Shown in pieces: positions 12,001 to 23,981 of a stretch of DNA of 64,000 nt. Position 1 is the stretch's first letter; each line of letters starts with the position of its first letter. The notes beneath the pieces are model-generated. The model saw only the letters and a program-made list of their open reading frames with translations, had not been told where the DNA came from and made no database searches. Source of the stretch: Anastatus disparis (Eukaryota; Arthropoda; Insecta; Hymenoptera; Eupelmidae); contig JAFFSR010000004.1 in the NCBI GenBank assembly GCA_017163975.1, positions 3,286,001 through 3,350,000 on the forward strand, written 5' to 3'. The position numbers were made by a program, and so were the translations under genes.

Positions 12001-13637
12001 GGAGTTAAAAAATCCGTGTGTGAAGTGTAGATTATTTTACTCTGTTCGTATAAAGTGAAAAAGCCGTGCGTGAAGTAAAATCACTTCACACACAGCAATC
12101 ATAATAAAGCGAATGTCCATGTCCGTCGCGCGAATAATTTTGTTAATCCTTTAATTTTTAATCATTCTTCAAACTGATAAATACTATTTTATCACCATTA
12201 TTACTTTTTTAAAAAAGTATATTTTAGGCGAGTTTAGGTATTGAATAGTATAGTGTTCTTCAGAACATTTTTTCTAAATACTATACATTATATTCTATTT
12301 AGTTTCAGCATTTGAAAGTACTGAAATCAATTGGGTATTCGTCAAGTTTATATTTAATTTATCTACAATTTTGGCTAAAGAAGATTTTAAAATCAATTAA
12401 GTAATCGTCGAGTACTTTTGTATTCAATTCATTTTTTTAATAATATAAAATTCATGAATTGCTTAATTTATATTTACTATAGATGAATATTTAGAAAAAA
12501 CTTTGCACCGTGGCAAATAATGCAGACTTGTGACCCATCAATTTATGAAAATCAAATTGATTATTGAGATGATAATAGCGATGATAACACACATCAAAAT
12601 TACCATAAAAATGAAATAACAGATCAAATTTTTAGTTAATTTATAAGTATAGACATGCTTTTTGGAAATTTAGGGAAAGATATCCATTTTTATTGTATTA
12701 TTTTTAATGAAATTATGCATTCTCTATCTCATTACACTGTCTTTTTATTTTCAAGTTCTGTAAAATATATTTTAAATTTTACTAAATATTTACAAAATAA
12801 TTTGCCAGGCCCGTGGATGAAAATTTTATGGTGCTGTTCAAAACTGTAAGATTAGGATGATAAAAATAAGTGAGAAAAACCGAAGACTATTTATTTTTTC
12901 GTGGGATGTTAATATCCTTTGAGTATAGATAATTACTGTCCTTTAAATATAAATAAACATTAATGTACAATTGTTTGTTTAATTAATCGAAGTTAAATGA
13001 AAAAAAATTAGTAAATCGTATGTTGACTATTACAGAATAAACGTTAAATATGAATGTTCAACGTCTAAGCTATATAAGTTAGTATTTATTTTTTTACATT
13101 TTATAATGGAACATCGAAAATTTTAAAGCCTTGTTCTTTCCAAATTTCTTTTACTTCTTTGAATTTCCAATAGATCGTGACAGATGAGGATTAAATATAT
13201 TTAGCATTAATAATAAATATCTGTTATAATTAATTATAAATTCGATCATAAACCAGTAATCACATACATTAAGTATTTCACCAACAAAATATTCATCCAC
13301 GGTCCTGGCAAGTTATTTTGTAAATATTTAGTAAAATTTAAAATATATTTTACAGAACTTGAAAATAAAAAGACAGTGTAATGAGATAGAGAATGCATAA
13401 TTTCATTAAAAATAATACAATAAAAATGGATATCTTTCCCCAAATTTCCAAAAAGCATGTCTATACTTATAAATTAACTAAAAATTTGATCTGTTATTTC
13501 ATTTTTATGGTAATTTTGATGTGTGTTATCATCGCTATTATCATCTCAATAATCAATTTGATTTTCATAAATTGATGGGTCACAAGTCTGCATTATTTGC
13601 CACGGTGCAAAGTTTTTTCTAAATATTCATCTATTAA

Positions 13638-13846
13638 GGGGATGTAAAATACCGACCTTACAGTTTTCCAAGTTATTGGTTCTTTATCCAAGATTTTTAA
13701 AAATATCTCTATATTACAGTCTTCCATTTCTACTAATAAAGAGCCTAATACAGAGATATTTCTGAAAATTTTTGAATAAAGATAAAAAATTTGGAAAACT
13801 GCAATGTCGCTAACTATGTAGAAATCATATACCCTGTTACATCCCC
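13638..13846. mobile_element. TTAA-flanked MITE, 209 bp
   Basis: The ends GGGGATGTAA and TTACATCCCC are inverted repeats, with TTAA on each side (13634-13637 and 13847-13850). The sequence interrupts the right arm of the surrounding palindrome, and the left arm (near 12480) lacks it. A TTAA target duplication points to the piggyBac or Kolobok type. Confidence 0.75.
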
Positions 13847-14177
13847 TTAAAGTAAATATAAATTAAGCATTTCATGAATTTTATATTATTAAAGAATGAA
13901 TTGAATACGAAAGTACTTGATGATTGCTTAATTGATTTCAAAACTTTCTTTAGCCAAAATTGTAGATAAATTAAATATAAACTTGACGATTACCCAATTG
14001 ATTTCAGTACTTTCAAATGCTGAAACTAAAAAGAATATAATGTATAGTATTTAGAAAAAATGTTCTAAAGAACACTATACTATTCAATACCTAAACTCGC
14101 CTAAAATATACTTTTTTAAAAAAGTAATAATGGTGATAAAATAGTATTTATCAGTTTGAAGAATGATTAAAAATTAA

Positions 14178-14835
14178 GGTGGATCATGCATGTATGACCG
14201 TATCATGTTTTGGGTCCCTTGGTGGTATTTGTATTATTGCAAATTTTTATAAATTAATACACTCTATATGTCTCAATTATAGCTATTATTATTTTGAAAA
14301 CAAAAATCATTGCATAAGTAAATGTGTAGAAAAATTTTTTTTTTCTTGAAAAGTCCCTTGTGATTATTTACTTATATACGGCACTATACAGCGGACTTCG
14401 TAACATGTATACATGCACTCTGAGCGTCTTAGGATTATCACGCATGCGCAGTATATACCAGCTGATTTACTCGATTCTACGTTAGTAAAATATTTTCAAC
14501 TTTTACACTTAATTTCTCTTTATTTACATTGTTTACTCCCTTTTTCCTCGATCATATTATAATCGTTATTAAATCGTCTGTCTTCCATACTTTTTTTATC
14601 AAAAACTTTTAAGTAACAAAAAAATTATAATCAACTTTATGCATAGATCATGATTTTTTCCATTTACGGGTGTGTATAATATCTTTTTTTCAGACATTGA
14701 TTACTTGAGATTTTGATAGTTTATCTTATGTTTTTATTATACCAATGAAAAGATGGGTATTTTAAAATTATTATAGTAAAGTTTCGTCAAAAACTTTTAG
14801 GTTTACAAAATATCATTGGGCACAGATGATCCACC
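14178..14835. mobile_element. TTAA-flanked MITE, 658 bp
   Basis: The ends GGTGGATCAT and ATGATCCACC are inverted repeats, with TTAA at 14174-14177 and 14836-14839. The opposite arm at about 12150-12165 reads straight through a single TTAA, giving the empty site. The interior has no coding frame. Confidence 0.8.
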
Positions 14836-15097
14836 TTAAAGGATTAAAAATATTATTCGCGCGACGTACATGGATATTCGCTTTATTATGATTGCTGTGT
14901 GTGAAGTGATTTTACTTCACGCACGGCTTTTTTACTTTATACGAACAGAGTAAAATAATCTACACTTCACACACGGATTTCTTAACTCCACGCGTGGACT
15001 TCACGCGTTAGTATATCAAAAAATAATTTTATACCCCTCTAACCTCAAAATCATAACTTTAATATGATTATTCGGCAATCGTGGTATAAAATACATT

Positions 15098-15207
15098 ATG
15101 GAACGGGTGTGTAAAGGCTTTTTTACGAAACTCGTTACAACCCTCGCCTTCGGCACGGGCTGTAAACTTCTCGTTTCGTAAATAAAGCCTTTACATACTC
15201 GTTGCAT
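15098..15207. repeat. Imperfect hairpin
   Basis: GTAAAGGCTTTTTTACGAA near 15111 pairs with TTTCGTAAATAAAGCCTTTAC near 15173-15193 around a GC-richer loop, and the flanks ATGGAACGGGT and ACTCGTTGCAT extend it. It lies just outside the palindromic transposon. It may be a small MITE; no transcript evidence is available. Confidence 0.45.
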
Positions 15208-15539
15208 AATGTTCTATTTTGTATTACACATAATATTTTGATTTTCCTTTCTCTCTATATTATTAAAAATATATCGCCGCTGTCGACGCTGTCGCCGTCA
15301 GAAATATGCCCCTCATTTTTGGCTTCTCGTTTTTGAACCTTCATTTAGCTAAAATTTAGCTAAGATTTAGCTAAAATTCGGCTAAAATTTAGCTAAAATC
15401 AACTAAAAGTCAGCTAAAATTTAGATGAATTTAGCTAAAATTTCCGAAATTATTGATAATTTGCTTTGAAATATTTAAAAAAAATTTGATTTTATAATTA
15501 AATTATAAAATTTAAATACTGTATACTAAAAATCCAAAT

Positions 15540-16746
15540 AAATTAGGTATTATAAATTAATTTCTATTTTTATTACATTTACACTTAAGCTTATGTCTTT
15601 TCAAATGAAAAATTCTTTTAAAATTTTTCTTACAAATGTTACATGAAAATTTAATTTTATCACTGTTCTCGTACGTGTCTTAAAAAATGTTTTCTATGTT
15701 TAAAAATTTTGAAGCATAGATTACATGTTTTATTAACATTGTTATTTTTATTACATGTTTGAACATGTTGATGTCTTACTAGGAGAGTATCAGACCTCCG
15801 GATCACGGATTTTGCTTAAACGTTGGGATAAGTTTTCAGATGTCAAAATATGAAAGGAAACAAAATTTTAGACCCCAACGCTTAATATTTCCCTAGTTAC
15901 AGGTAATTAAAGAAAATCACTAAAAAAGTTACTAGATTTTCAAACGCATATAGTTCCTTAGCATTGATAGCTAGGAGCTTGAAACTTTTTTTAAATGAAA
16001 GTTGAGCTCAAATCCTTTCGAAATAGTAGTTATAGCATGTCAAAATATTATTTTTTCCCAAAGTTATAGCGTGATAAACATTGGACCTGATTTTTCTTTT
16101 TAAAACATTAATTAATAACAAAAGCTGAAATTGGGTCTAATGTTTATTACGCTATAACTTTGGGAAAAAATAATATTTTGACATGCTATAACTATTATTT
16201 TGAAAGGATTTGAGCTCAGCTTTCATTTAAAAAAAGTTTCAAGCTCCTAGCTATCAATGCTAAGGAACTATATGCGTTTGAAAATCTAGTAACTTTTTTA
16301 GTGATTTTCTTTAATTGCCTGTAACTAGGGAAATATTGAGCGTTGGGGTCTAAAATTTCGTTTCCTTTCATATTTTGACATCTGAAAACTTATCCCAAAG
16401 TTTGAGCAAAATCCGTGATCCGGAGGTCTGATACTCTCCTAGTTAGTAAATGAGAAAATCTTATAAATTTTTTGTTACATATATTATATGCAAATTCGTT
16501 CTTATTAATATATTCTTGTATGTGTCGTAAATAATGTTTTCGATGTTTGAATATTTTTCTACATAATTTACATGTATTATTAATTTTATTATGAAAACGA
16601 TTAATATGTTTATTTAAAGATCGAAAATTTCGATATCGACTTTTACAATTTTGACAATAATATTTATTATATCTGAAAAAAAATATATTTATTAAATAAA
16701 ATATAATTGATTGCATAGAATCAAATTTCAGTTTACTACGATACAT
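15540..16746 (-). pseudogene. C2H2 zinc-finger gene remnant split by a MITE
   Basis: On the minus strand, 16746-16446 encodes spaced C2H2 fingers. One reads YYCQNCKSRYRNFRSLNKHI, followed by RFH. The next reads TCKLCRKIFKHRKHYLRHI, then come NICNKKFIRFSHLL and the MITE break. The frame resumes on the far side of the MITE (15775 downward) in register and gives a second copy of the module, TCNLCFKIFKHRKHFLRHV. A stop follows, then CNICKKNFKRIFHLKRHK. C2H2 arrays bind DNA or RNA, but this copy is interrupted and degenerate. The N-terminus is not convincing. It is host-like sequence or part of an old element. Confidence 0.6.
15779..16442. mobile_element. Harbinger-type palindromic MITE, 664 bp
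   Basis: The element is a near-perfect palindrome with arms of about 310 bp and ends CTAGGAGAGTATCAGACC and complement. It is flanked by the 3-bp duplication TTA (15776-15778 and 16443-16445). Removing it makes the zinc-finger frame continuous (SHLL then RHQHVQ), which independently confirms the boundaries. A 3-bp TTA/TAA duplication is the hallmark of PIF/Harbinger elements. Confidence 0.82.
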
Positions 16747-17351
16747 CGTTTAATACATTGTTTATCAAATTTTACTTTTCAATTTTTTGGCTGAGCATTC
16801 TCAAAATTCAAATCTAAAAAGCTTGAGTGCAAACAGAAACTAAAAATTTCTACAGAATTAATTATTAGTTTATACATCAGTGTATATCTTAATTAAATGC
16901 AGTTTATTTTGTCTGAAGATGATTTCGTTGTTTTGTAGACTTTCAAAAATGCAAATTTTTTCTTTAAATAAACGCTATAAATACAATTAATTATTAGATA
17001 AATTGAAATAAATAATTTTATGGCAATAACTTAAGTATTTTGAAGATATTAATTATTTATTATTAGATTAGATTAGATATTATTTTATTTCGTATTATAG
17101 TTACAAAAAGCATGTAATTCAATAAAATTACAAGTAAACTTAAAATACATAAGATACTTGAAATAGCCTTGCATATATAAAATTAAAATAGTACAGTATG
17201 ATATCATAGTCATAAAATAATAGAGATAATAATACTGTAATAGTAAGTCAATAAATTAAATAAAAGTGATATCACAGGTAGAAAATAGAACACGAATAAA
17301 TACACGCAAAGATTATAAATAATATAATTAAAAATCAGTCTCAAATATCTA

Positions 17352-18429
17352 TCAGTCAAAAGAATTACATAAAATCATTGCCCTCTGTAAAATACGAATC
17401 CCCTCATCGACATCATCATAAGGGACCTGTGTATAAATTTGAAGATCATCTGCATACAGCAGATGCCCGACGCAACCAGAGTCCAGTGCGTCACGTACGT
17501 CATTTATGTGAAGGCAAAACAACAGAGGCCCCAGCACCGAACTCTCAGGTACTTCTAGATTGGTTGTTAGCCAATTCGATTCTTCCTTTAAATGCGTGGA
17601 AATCATTTGTTTCCTACCTGATAAATAGGAGTTAATCCATCCGAGTGCGGCCCTGGAGAACCCCATCGATCTAAGCCTCGCAAGAAGTTTGGAGGGAGAG
17701 ATCGTGTCGAATGCCTTACTAAAGTCAAAAAGTAGTAGTAACGTGACAAGTTTCCTGTCTAGACCCGACTTTATATCGTCTGTAAGCTTAAGTACAGCAG
17801 TCTGCGTAGAATGGTTTTTCCTGAAGCACGTCTGCATAGGATCGAGCAATTTTTTGGATGTAATGTACTCCTGCAGTTGGTCATTGGCGATCTTCTCAAG
17901 AACCTTTGAAAGAAAACATAAGATGGCTATAGGCCTAAAATTTTTTGCACGGGGGATCTTCCCCCCGTGCAAAAGAAGAATTGAACAGAGTCACAAGATG
18001 TTCACCAATAAATGGTAAAGCTTTAACTATCACGCTTTGCGGAATGCCATCCTCACCACAAACCTGTGAGGAAAAATGTGAAATTGCAAGAACAACATCA
18101 TTAAAACTAATTGGTTTAAAAGTAAACCCACTTTCATTGCATTGAGAAAGAATTCTCAATCGCTCTTCACTATCCTCTTGCGGTGAGACTGACACCCCAG
18201 CAAAGTGCGCATTAAGCTCATCCGGAGTGAATCCATTCAAATCCCCTTGAGGTTTGGATAGCAGTCCCAGGTCTCTCAACTCCTTACAGACATTACCACC
18301 CGCAAGAGCATCAAACAGTCTATTATGAATAAAAGCAGTTTTAGCATGGTCCGTTCGTTCGTCTACCACCCTACACGGAAAGAAATTTCGTCTTTGGGTA
18401 TCTCGATGTTTAGAGTCTATTGATTTCAT
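17352..18429 (-). pseudogene. LINE reverse transcriptase (two overlapping broken frames)
   Basis: Frame 18429-17935 holds the upstream RT region (VVLAISHFSSQVCGEDGIPQ, matching the LINE KS..GPDGIP motif). Frame 17972-17352 continues with FRPIAILCFLSKVLEKIAND, FDFSKAFDTI, SSVLGPLLFCLHINDV and the catalytic LLYADDLQIY. The YADD catalytic box is intact. The two frames overlap around 17935-17972, so one frameshift separates them. In the usual GVPQGSVLGP motif the first part reads EVPESSVLGP, a degenerate form. The thumb region is truncated at 17352. This is non-functional. Confidence 0.8.
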
Positions 18430-18433
18430 AAAA

Positions 18434-19068
18434 GAAACAACATTTCATAACTCTACATTTCGTATTATTTCAATTCGTAAGAGTATAAAATAAACTCTAA
18501 GAATCCTCGAATACATGCAAAACGAAACTGAACTTGATCTTACTCGAAATTCGTAAATATGAAATTCATGAGTCATCGCAATAGCGCAAGCGCACGGCCG
18601 AGCCACCTCAACTCGGCTCTGGGCGTCTGAGACCCCGAGAGTCGAGATTCTCGATTTCTGCAATACCTTTGAATAAGTGACTCCGACGTTAGCGGTTAAA
18701 TAAGTGCAAGTATTCAAAAAAGTTGTTATATATATTTCGTCCATTAGTAGAAACAGCAACAAACATATACAGACTCTTGAAGCGCCGCCACTCGACTCTT
18801 GGAGTAATAGAATATGTATACACTGTGAATAGCCAGATCTCGAATCTCGACGCTGAGACGTCCAGCGCGGAGTTAATTTTTGCTCGGCCTCATATTGAGA
18901 GTTTTCAAGCTTTTCTAGAATTATCATCATTCGATATACGATTGAATCAAGTGGATTTTAGAATATATGATTTATGATTATCTTTGGATAGACCGTAGTC
19001 GAATTTTGTCATATTTTAAGTATAAATTCAAATCAATTTAACACAATGTATTGAAAAGTCTTTATCCC
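18434..19068. other. Unidentified insertion inside the LINE
   Basis: This segment separates LINE RT sequence from the TTAA MITE and has no LINE homology that I can see. It holds an imperfect inverted repeat: CTGGGCGTCTGAGACC...GAGTCGAGATTCTCGA around 18614-18655 against 18830-18870. No gene is supported. Confidence 0.4.
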
Positions 19069-19072
19069 TTAA

Positions 19073-19578
19073 GGTGGCTCTAGCGATTTTTGATAAAAAA
19101 TAGGATGTTCAGTAAAAAAATACTATGAAAAGTAGAAGTCATTACGATTTCAAAGCAATTTTGAAAATATAAGGTCAACACCCAAATTTGAGAGAAAAAA
19201 ATTATTGAAATTTAATACGTGCTCTTACGGCAAAAATAGCATTTATGCTTATAACTCATTAATAAAATTATATTTTTTTATGAACCAAACATGAAATTGT
19301 AGATTTTTTTATTACAAATTTAAATAAATTAAGAATACGTCATGTCATCAGTGAAATAAAAAAAATATTTGAAAAATTGATGAAAATTGGTATGATTACA
19401 ACGCTGTCGGGCGTGAATTGCCAATATTTGTTGTCAACTAATAAAATTTAATACAAATTATAAATATAGGAATTGATTAAAAACATTTTTTTTTTAAATT
19501 TAACTAAAAGAAAAAAAATTTATTTTGTCCTTTTTGTCGGGGCCCCAGCTTGATACGACACCAAACGCTGGAGCCACC
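19073..19578. mobile_element. TTAA-flanked MITE, 506 bp, inserted in the LINE
   Basis: The ends GGTGGCTCTAGCG and CGCTGGAGCCACC are inverted repeats, with TTAA on both sides (19069-19072 and 19579-19582). The tip GGTGG.TC is shared with the MITE at 14178-14835, suggesting one transposase family. The interior is non-coding and AT-rich. Confidence 0.78.
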
Positions 19579-19582
19579 TTAA

Positions 19583-20280
19583 GTCATCGATATCTCCAAA
19601 GGCGAAATTGCTTTCCGTGTACGCAACCGTAGAAACTCAAAGAGATACTGCTCGTCCTCTGTCCGTTTGTATCTACGGTATGTAGCATCTCTCTTACGCC
19701 GCATCTGTGACAATTCTTTATCTATCCATGGAAACTTATTCTTATTAGACTTGAACGCTTTCAACGGCGTCAAATTCACGATTGCAGTAGTGAGATTGTC
19801 ACAGAGGCAACCGAGTGCCGATTCACGGTTAACTGTGTCAGTCATAAGCGGCGACCAATCACAGCCGGCAAGTTTCTCTCCCAATGCAGTTGGACAAATA
19901 TTTTTATAGTCTCTATACATAATAGGTTTTTGATCTAAAGTTATAGTGTTACAAGGCAAACAGACGTCAATCAAATTATGCTGACTGTGAAAGCTCACCG
20001 GTAGGTTCCGTGCATCAAGCACCACGTCGTTGTCATCGACAAAGATCAGGTCAATCTATGTGTGAGACGTCGGAGTATGATGCGTAGCACCGTGCTGGAC
20101 CAACTGTAACGAAAGCTCAGCCAACAGTTTACTAAGAAAGTTGGCATCACTGCTCTCTTTAAGGAGATCGGCATTCAAGTCCCCCATTATAATTTCATGG
20201 GAATAGTCCAAACAAAAATTTCTTAAATCATTGAACAAGTTAGAGTTTCTAATAAACGAAACAGCAGGAGGACGATAAAT
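19583..20280 (-). pseudogene. LINE endonuclease C-terminus and linker (broken)
   Basis: The frame 20238-20056 contains IIMGDLNADLL, the metal-binding G-D-x-N box of AP-type LINE endonucleases. The frame 20025-19579 continues with LDARNLPVSFHSQHNLIDV (endonuclease end) and the basic linker KFPWIDKELSQMRRKRDATY that precedes LINE RTs. A frameshift or stop near 20030-20056 separates them. The upstream half of the endonuclease is absent. Confidence 0.72.
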
Positions 20281-20290
20281 AACAAACTAT

Positions 20291-20807
20291 TATTCATCGA
20301 ATAGAAAAAATTGTTAATAATTATTACTTTTAATCATGCAAACGAATTGCTTTAATTTTAATTACAAGTGCAGTTCGTATTTTAATAAACAATTTAATAA
20401 TAATATTACATATACATATCTAATGTTTGAATAATTTGACAATTTAAATGTTATCAAAACAAACAATAAAACAATAAAATGCATATATCAATAACAGAGG
20501 ATAAGTTTAAAAATATACAACAATTCTTTATTATATTAGAAAATTCACATAAATAAAATAGACACCACAATTTATTTTTAATTAATATTTCTCATTTATT
20601 TATCATATATATAACTCATAAAGCGGATTTTATAAAAAGCAACGTCACTTTAGTGAATAGTCATCATAAGTATGCTACCACATAATTATACATTTATGAA
20701 ATTAATAAGATTTATAATCAAGTTGAAGCTTATTTCTATCATGATAACAATATTGTTAGTGATTAGTTAACCATCTTAAATTACTGTTATTCGGTGTAAT
20801 AAATTAA
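20291..20807. other. No supported gene
   Basis: AT-rich sequence between the LINE 5' break and the third receptor copy. Some of it resembles the downstream flank of the other IR copies, but no frame is conserved. Confidence 0.4.
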
Positions 20808-22652
20808 TTAATGTCTATTAAGTGATCTATATACATATAATAATATACTTTCTGATACTTTCCTAACAGTTTCAATTACAAAAACAAAAGCTGATAAAAA
20901 GTATCCAACAATAAATAAACCATATAACATTTTGCTAAAAATTTTGTCTGGATTATCAATTAATGAACTATCTGGAATTTCTATCTTTTCATTTACTAAC
21001 TTTTGTGTTTTTTTCGAAAATTCAGAAAACCAGAAATTGGTAAGACCGCTTTCAAAAACTCTACTTATTATGATTTTGAATCTAGTCAGATATGGTAAAT
21101 TTTTAGCCATGAATAATATTCTCAGTCCAGGATATACTTTATAATCTAAAATATTTAAAATCCAACCATTTGATATCTTCGAATATTTTTGTATTGCCAA
21201 GCGTATTTTAAATTCTTCTTCACAGTGTATATTAAGATCGTCATCAAATAAAAATGCAAGTATTTCATATTTTCTTTGTATTGTTTCTACAATGGGCATG
21301 GTTTTATTAAAGCCTAATTTGGTTAGCACGTGTTTTATGTAACTTCTTGTGATATTTAAAGCACCTATTTCCATATTTAACTCGATCAAATCTCGTAAAC
21401 TTTTAATTTAATAAAATTTCTTATTCAAAATAAATATGTTTATTCAACTGTCTAATAACTCTGATGAAAATGCGATCGATATAAATGTAAAACATAAGAA
21501 TATAATCTTTTCACTTATTTTTTGTGGAAGTGATATTGAACCTAATCCCATTATAATCATAATTAAATTAAACGGCGATAAAAATCTAGAACTGTAACGT
21601 AGTAAATGAATAGACACATTGATAAAAATAAAAATGGGAACTAACGCACTGACTATCACAATGAAATCCGAAGGAAATGGATTTTCATAATAACCTCGTT
21701 GTTTCACAACACATATGAGGTCATCTAGATTGAACTATGATATTAATAAAACCCTTTGATTTACCTACTACCCAAAAAGCTGTCATGTAGAAATGAAATC
21801 CTTTATTGTGTAATGCACGTAAAGCAAGATTTATTGCTTTCTTATCATACAAAGATGACAATCGAATGTCAAGCGTGAAATTCATTGTTTCACTTAGAAC
21901 TTTAAACAACGAACCATCTACACCTGATATTGCATCCCATTTATTTTTTCCTGTAAAATTGCTCTTTACGTCAAGTCCATATCGAGGATTAATTGTTGCT
22001 TTTAGAGGGTATCCATGTAAATTTCTTAATTTGTCAGAAAAAAGTTCAATACTTGAAGAATATGGTTCTCTTTTATATTTACTTATAAAAGGATTATAAT
22101 CATGAACCAAAGCATAAGAATAATTAAAAAACATTTTATTTATTGCATTTTGTTGATTCTTCTGAGGAAATATTTCTACAAAACAAAGATTCAAATAATG
22201 GTATAACCATAATTTTTTAAATATAGTCTTAAATTCGAAATTTATACTATCATTATCAATAAGTACAAGAATATTATGAAAAACATAATTATGAGCTCAT
22301 CATTAAAAATTATTTTTCCACTATGATTAAATTATTATCGAAATCAGTGTCATCAGCGATCATTACGTTCAAGGAAGTATGGTGTGCTTTGAATATTGAC
22401 GTTTTCTTCCAATCTTTAAAATCGATTTTGACACCGATAACGTAAGATTGAAATCGGCTTGCAATTTCTTTAAATATTACTGTAGAAGCTGGGGACATTA
22501 TTTTTAATGATGGTATTAGAAATATAACTTATTTTCAGATTTTCCGTCATATACTGAAATAAATACTTTATCCATTGAATTCTTTGACTGTTTGCTTTCC
22601 AAAAAATGACTAATCCAATTAAAAATATTATATTTAATAATTTAATATTCAT
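20808..22652 (-). pseudogene. Ionotropic receptor, third copy, multiply broken
   Basis: This copy is collinear with the receptors at 8643-10511 and 58104-59972 but more diverged. It keeps the signal peptide (MNIKLLNIIFLIGLVIFWKA), the S1 motif GVDGSLFKVLSETMNFT, the TM and pore region and the C-terminal half. The frame is lost near 22530, near 22310 (with a short deletion), near 21720 and near 21410. It is therefore an older, definite pseudogene. The Trp mutated to a stop in copy A is a Ser codon here (KYSKISNGW). Confidence 0.82.
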
Positions 22653-22659
22653 CTTTACT

Positions 22660-23682
22660 ATTATTTATTACAATTTAATTAGATGAAATTTTTGAAGAAA
22701 AGAGCATAATATATATTTTTGGGTACTTAGATATTTTAATCTTTTATTAAAGGAAAAACTAGATAAACTATCAACAGATACGATATTCAATTAATAGCTT
22801 TTATAATAAAATACTTATTAAAATAAAATTTTATTAAAATTAGTTTTCTATATATAATTGTATTTGGTCTAATAAGTGCTCACTAATATATATATAAAAC
22901 TTTAAGTATTATATTTGATAGAATTAGATAGTTTATTTTAAGAAAGTTGTAATGCAACTATTGGAAATGTAATTTTTTTAAAAACAAGGTGTTAGAATAC
23001 AAAAATCAATAGATTAATCAAGGCTATGTTTTACATTGTAGGTAATATTTAAATTTTCATGTTATGATCATAAATTATTCATTAAAATCAATAATTTAAA
23101 TTTATTTTATTTACATAATAATGTTTTTACAAAAGACATTTATTTTTATAGATTTATGTAATATGTACACCCAAGCGATATTAATTCGCGTAAAATTATG
23201 TGCACATCTCTATTGGATAACTCTGTTGTTTCGGTCATTCTCATTGGAGGATTTTAAAAATATTCTACACGATTTAGAGAGTCCGTTGGACTTACATATA
23301 AAAGTTCATATTGAAATTCCCACTAACGGTATAAAAATATGATTCAAGCGCCTGCATTTGTCCTTATGATTAGATTTGATATAACATGCACATATTTATT
23401 ACATAAATATGTATATATTAAAATTAATTCAAAAATAATCTCCTCGTCAAAACACAAAGGTGAATTTCCATGAAGTTATTTGTAAAATTATAGTCTAAAA
23501 CAGATTGCTTTTAGCTTTTAATTATCAAGATATTCATAAAGTTATTCAGAATTTTAACTAAATGAATTAAGTTTATATTGGAAAAATTGAAATAAAATTT
23601 TATTATTCTATTGTTTTTCCAAAATGCCTGACAAAATCTTGATTTTTTCACTTACTTTTGCAATTTTCATCGTATTTCTTCT
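22660..23682. other. Upstream flank of the third receptor, no supported gene
   Basis: 22680-23110 resembles 10540-11030 and 60000-60560, including the block AATCAATAGATTAATCAAGGC near 23000. The short divergent ORF seen upstream of the other copies is broken here. A plus frame at 23121-23342 has no recognisable domain. Confidence 0.4.
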
Positions 23683-23981
23683 TGTTAGGTTAAAACAATG
23701 AGCAGATACGATTTATACAGAAACACTTTATTTAACATACAAAGAGATTCTAATTTACTTAATACAGAATAAAGCTCTTTTACAATATTACAGAGATCTT
23801 TACTCTTCAAGTATCGCAACGGAAGTGAGCGCGAACATGCCACGAGGCAGGAGCAATAATGTAGCGCGTTAACAAAACTTACATGAGTATAATACATCAG
23901 GAGTATAATACAGAGGCGCTAAATACGAATATTGATTATTCTATTACTAACACTCCCCCTCAATATGAGTATGTATACAAC

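Larger units (their letters stand above)
12001..14989. mobile_element. Palindromic DNA transposon with two nested TTAA insertions
   Basis: The arm 12001-12825 (from GGAGTTAAAAAATCCGTG) is repeated inverted at about 13275-14989. Subtracting the nested insertions 13638-13850 and 14178-14839 leaves arms of about 825 and 840 bp, so the structure is symmetrical. The subterminal parts carry iterated GTGTGTGAAGTG and TGCGTGAAGTAAAA motifs facing each other, as expected of transposase-binding repeats. Both arms contain the same short open frame (12655-12849 and 13246-13458), with no known domain. No transposase is present. Confidence 0.8.
17062..20290 (-). mobile_element. Degenerate CR1/L2-like LINE
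   Basis: Endonuclease, linker and reverse-transcriptase segments occur in the correct order on the minus strand, from about 20280 down to 17352. They are broken by frameshifts and by about 1.2 kb of inserted DNA (about 18434-19582). The likely 3' end is the short tandem repeat (TAATC)n near 17062-17080, the kind of microsatellite tail used by CR1/L2-type LINEs instead of poly(A). Confidence 0.7.

Noticed and set aside
12655..13458. The same 55-60 residue peptide in both arms of the 12001-14989 palindrome
   Set aside because: The identity follows from the inverted repeat. No domain, promoter or transposase similarity supports coding.
17378..18145. Plus-strand frames opposite the LINE reverse transcriptase
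   Set aside because: These are antisense shadows of the minus-strand RT, which shows YADD and other RT motifs.
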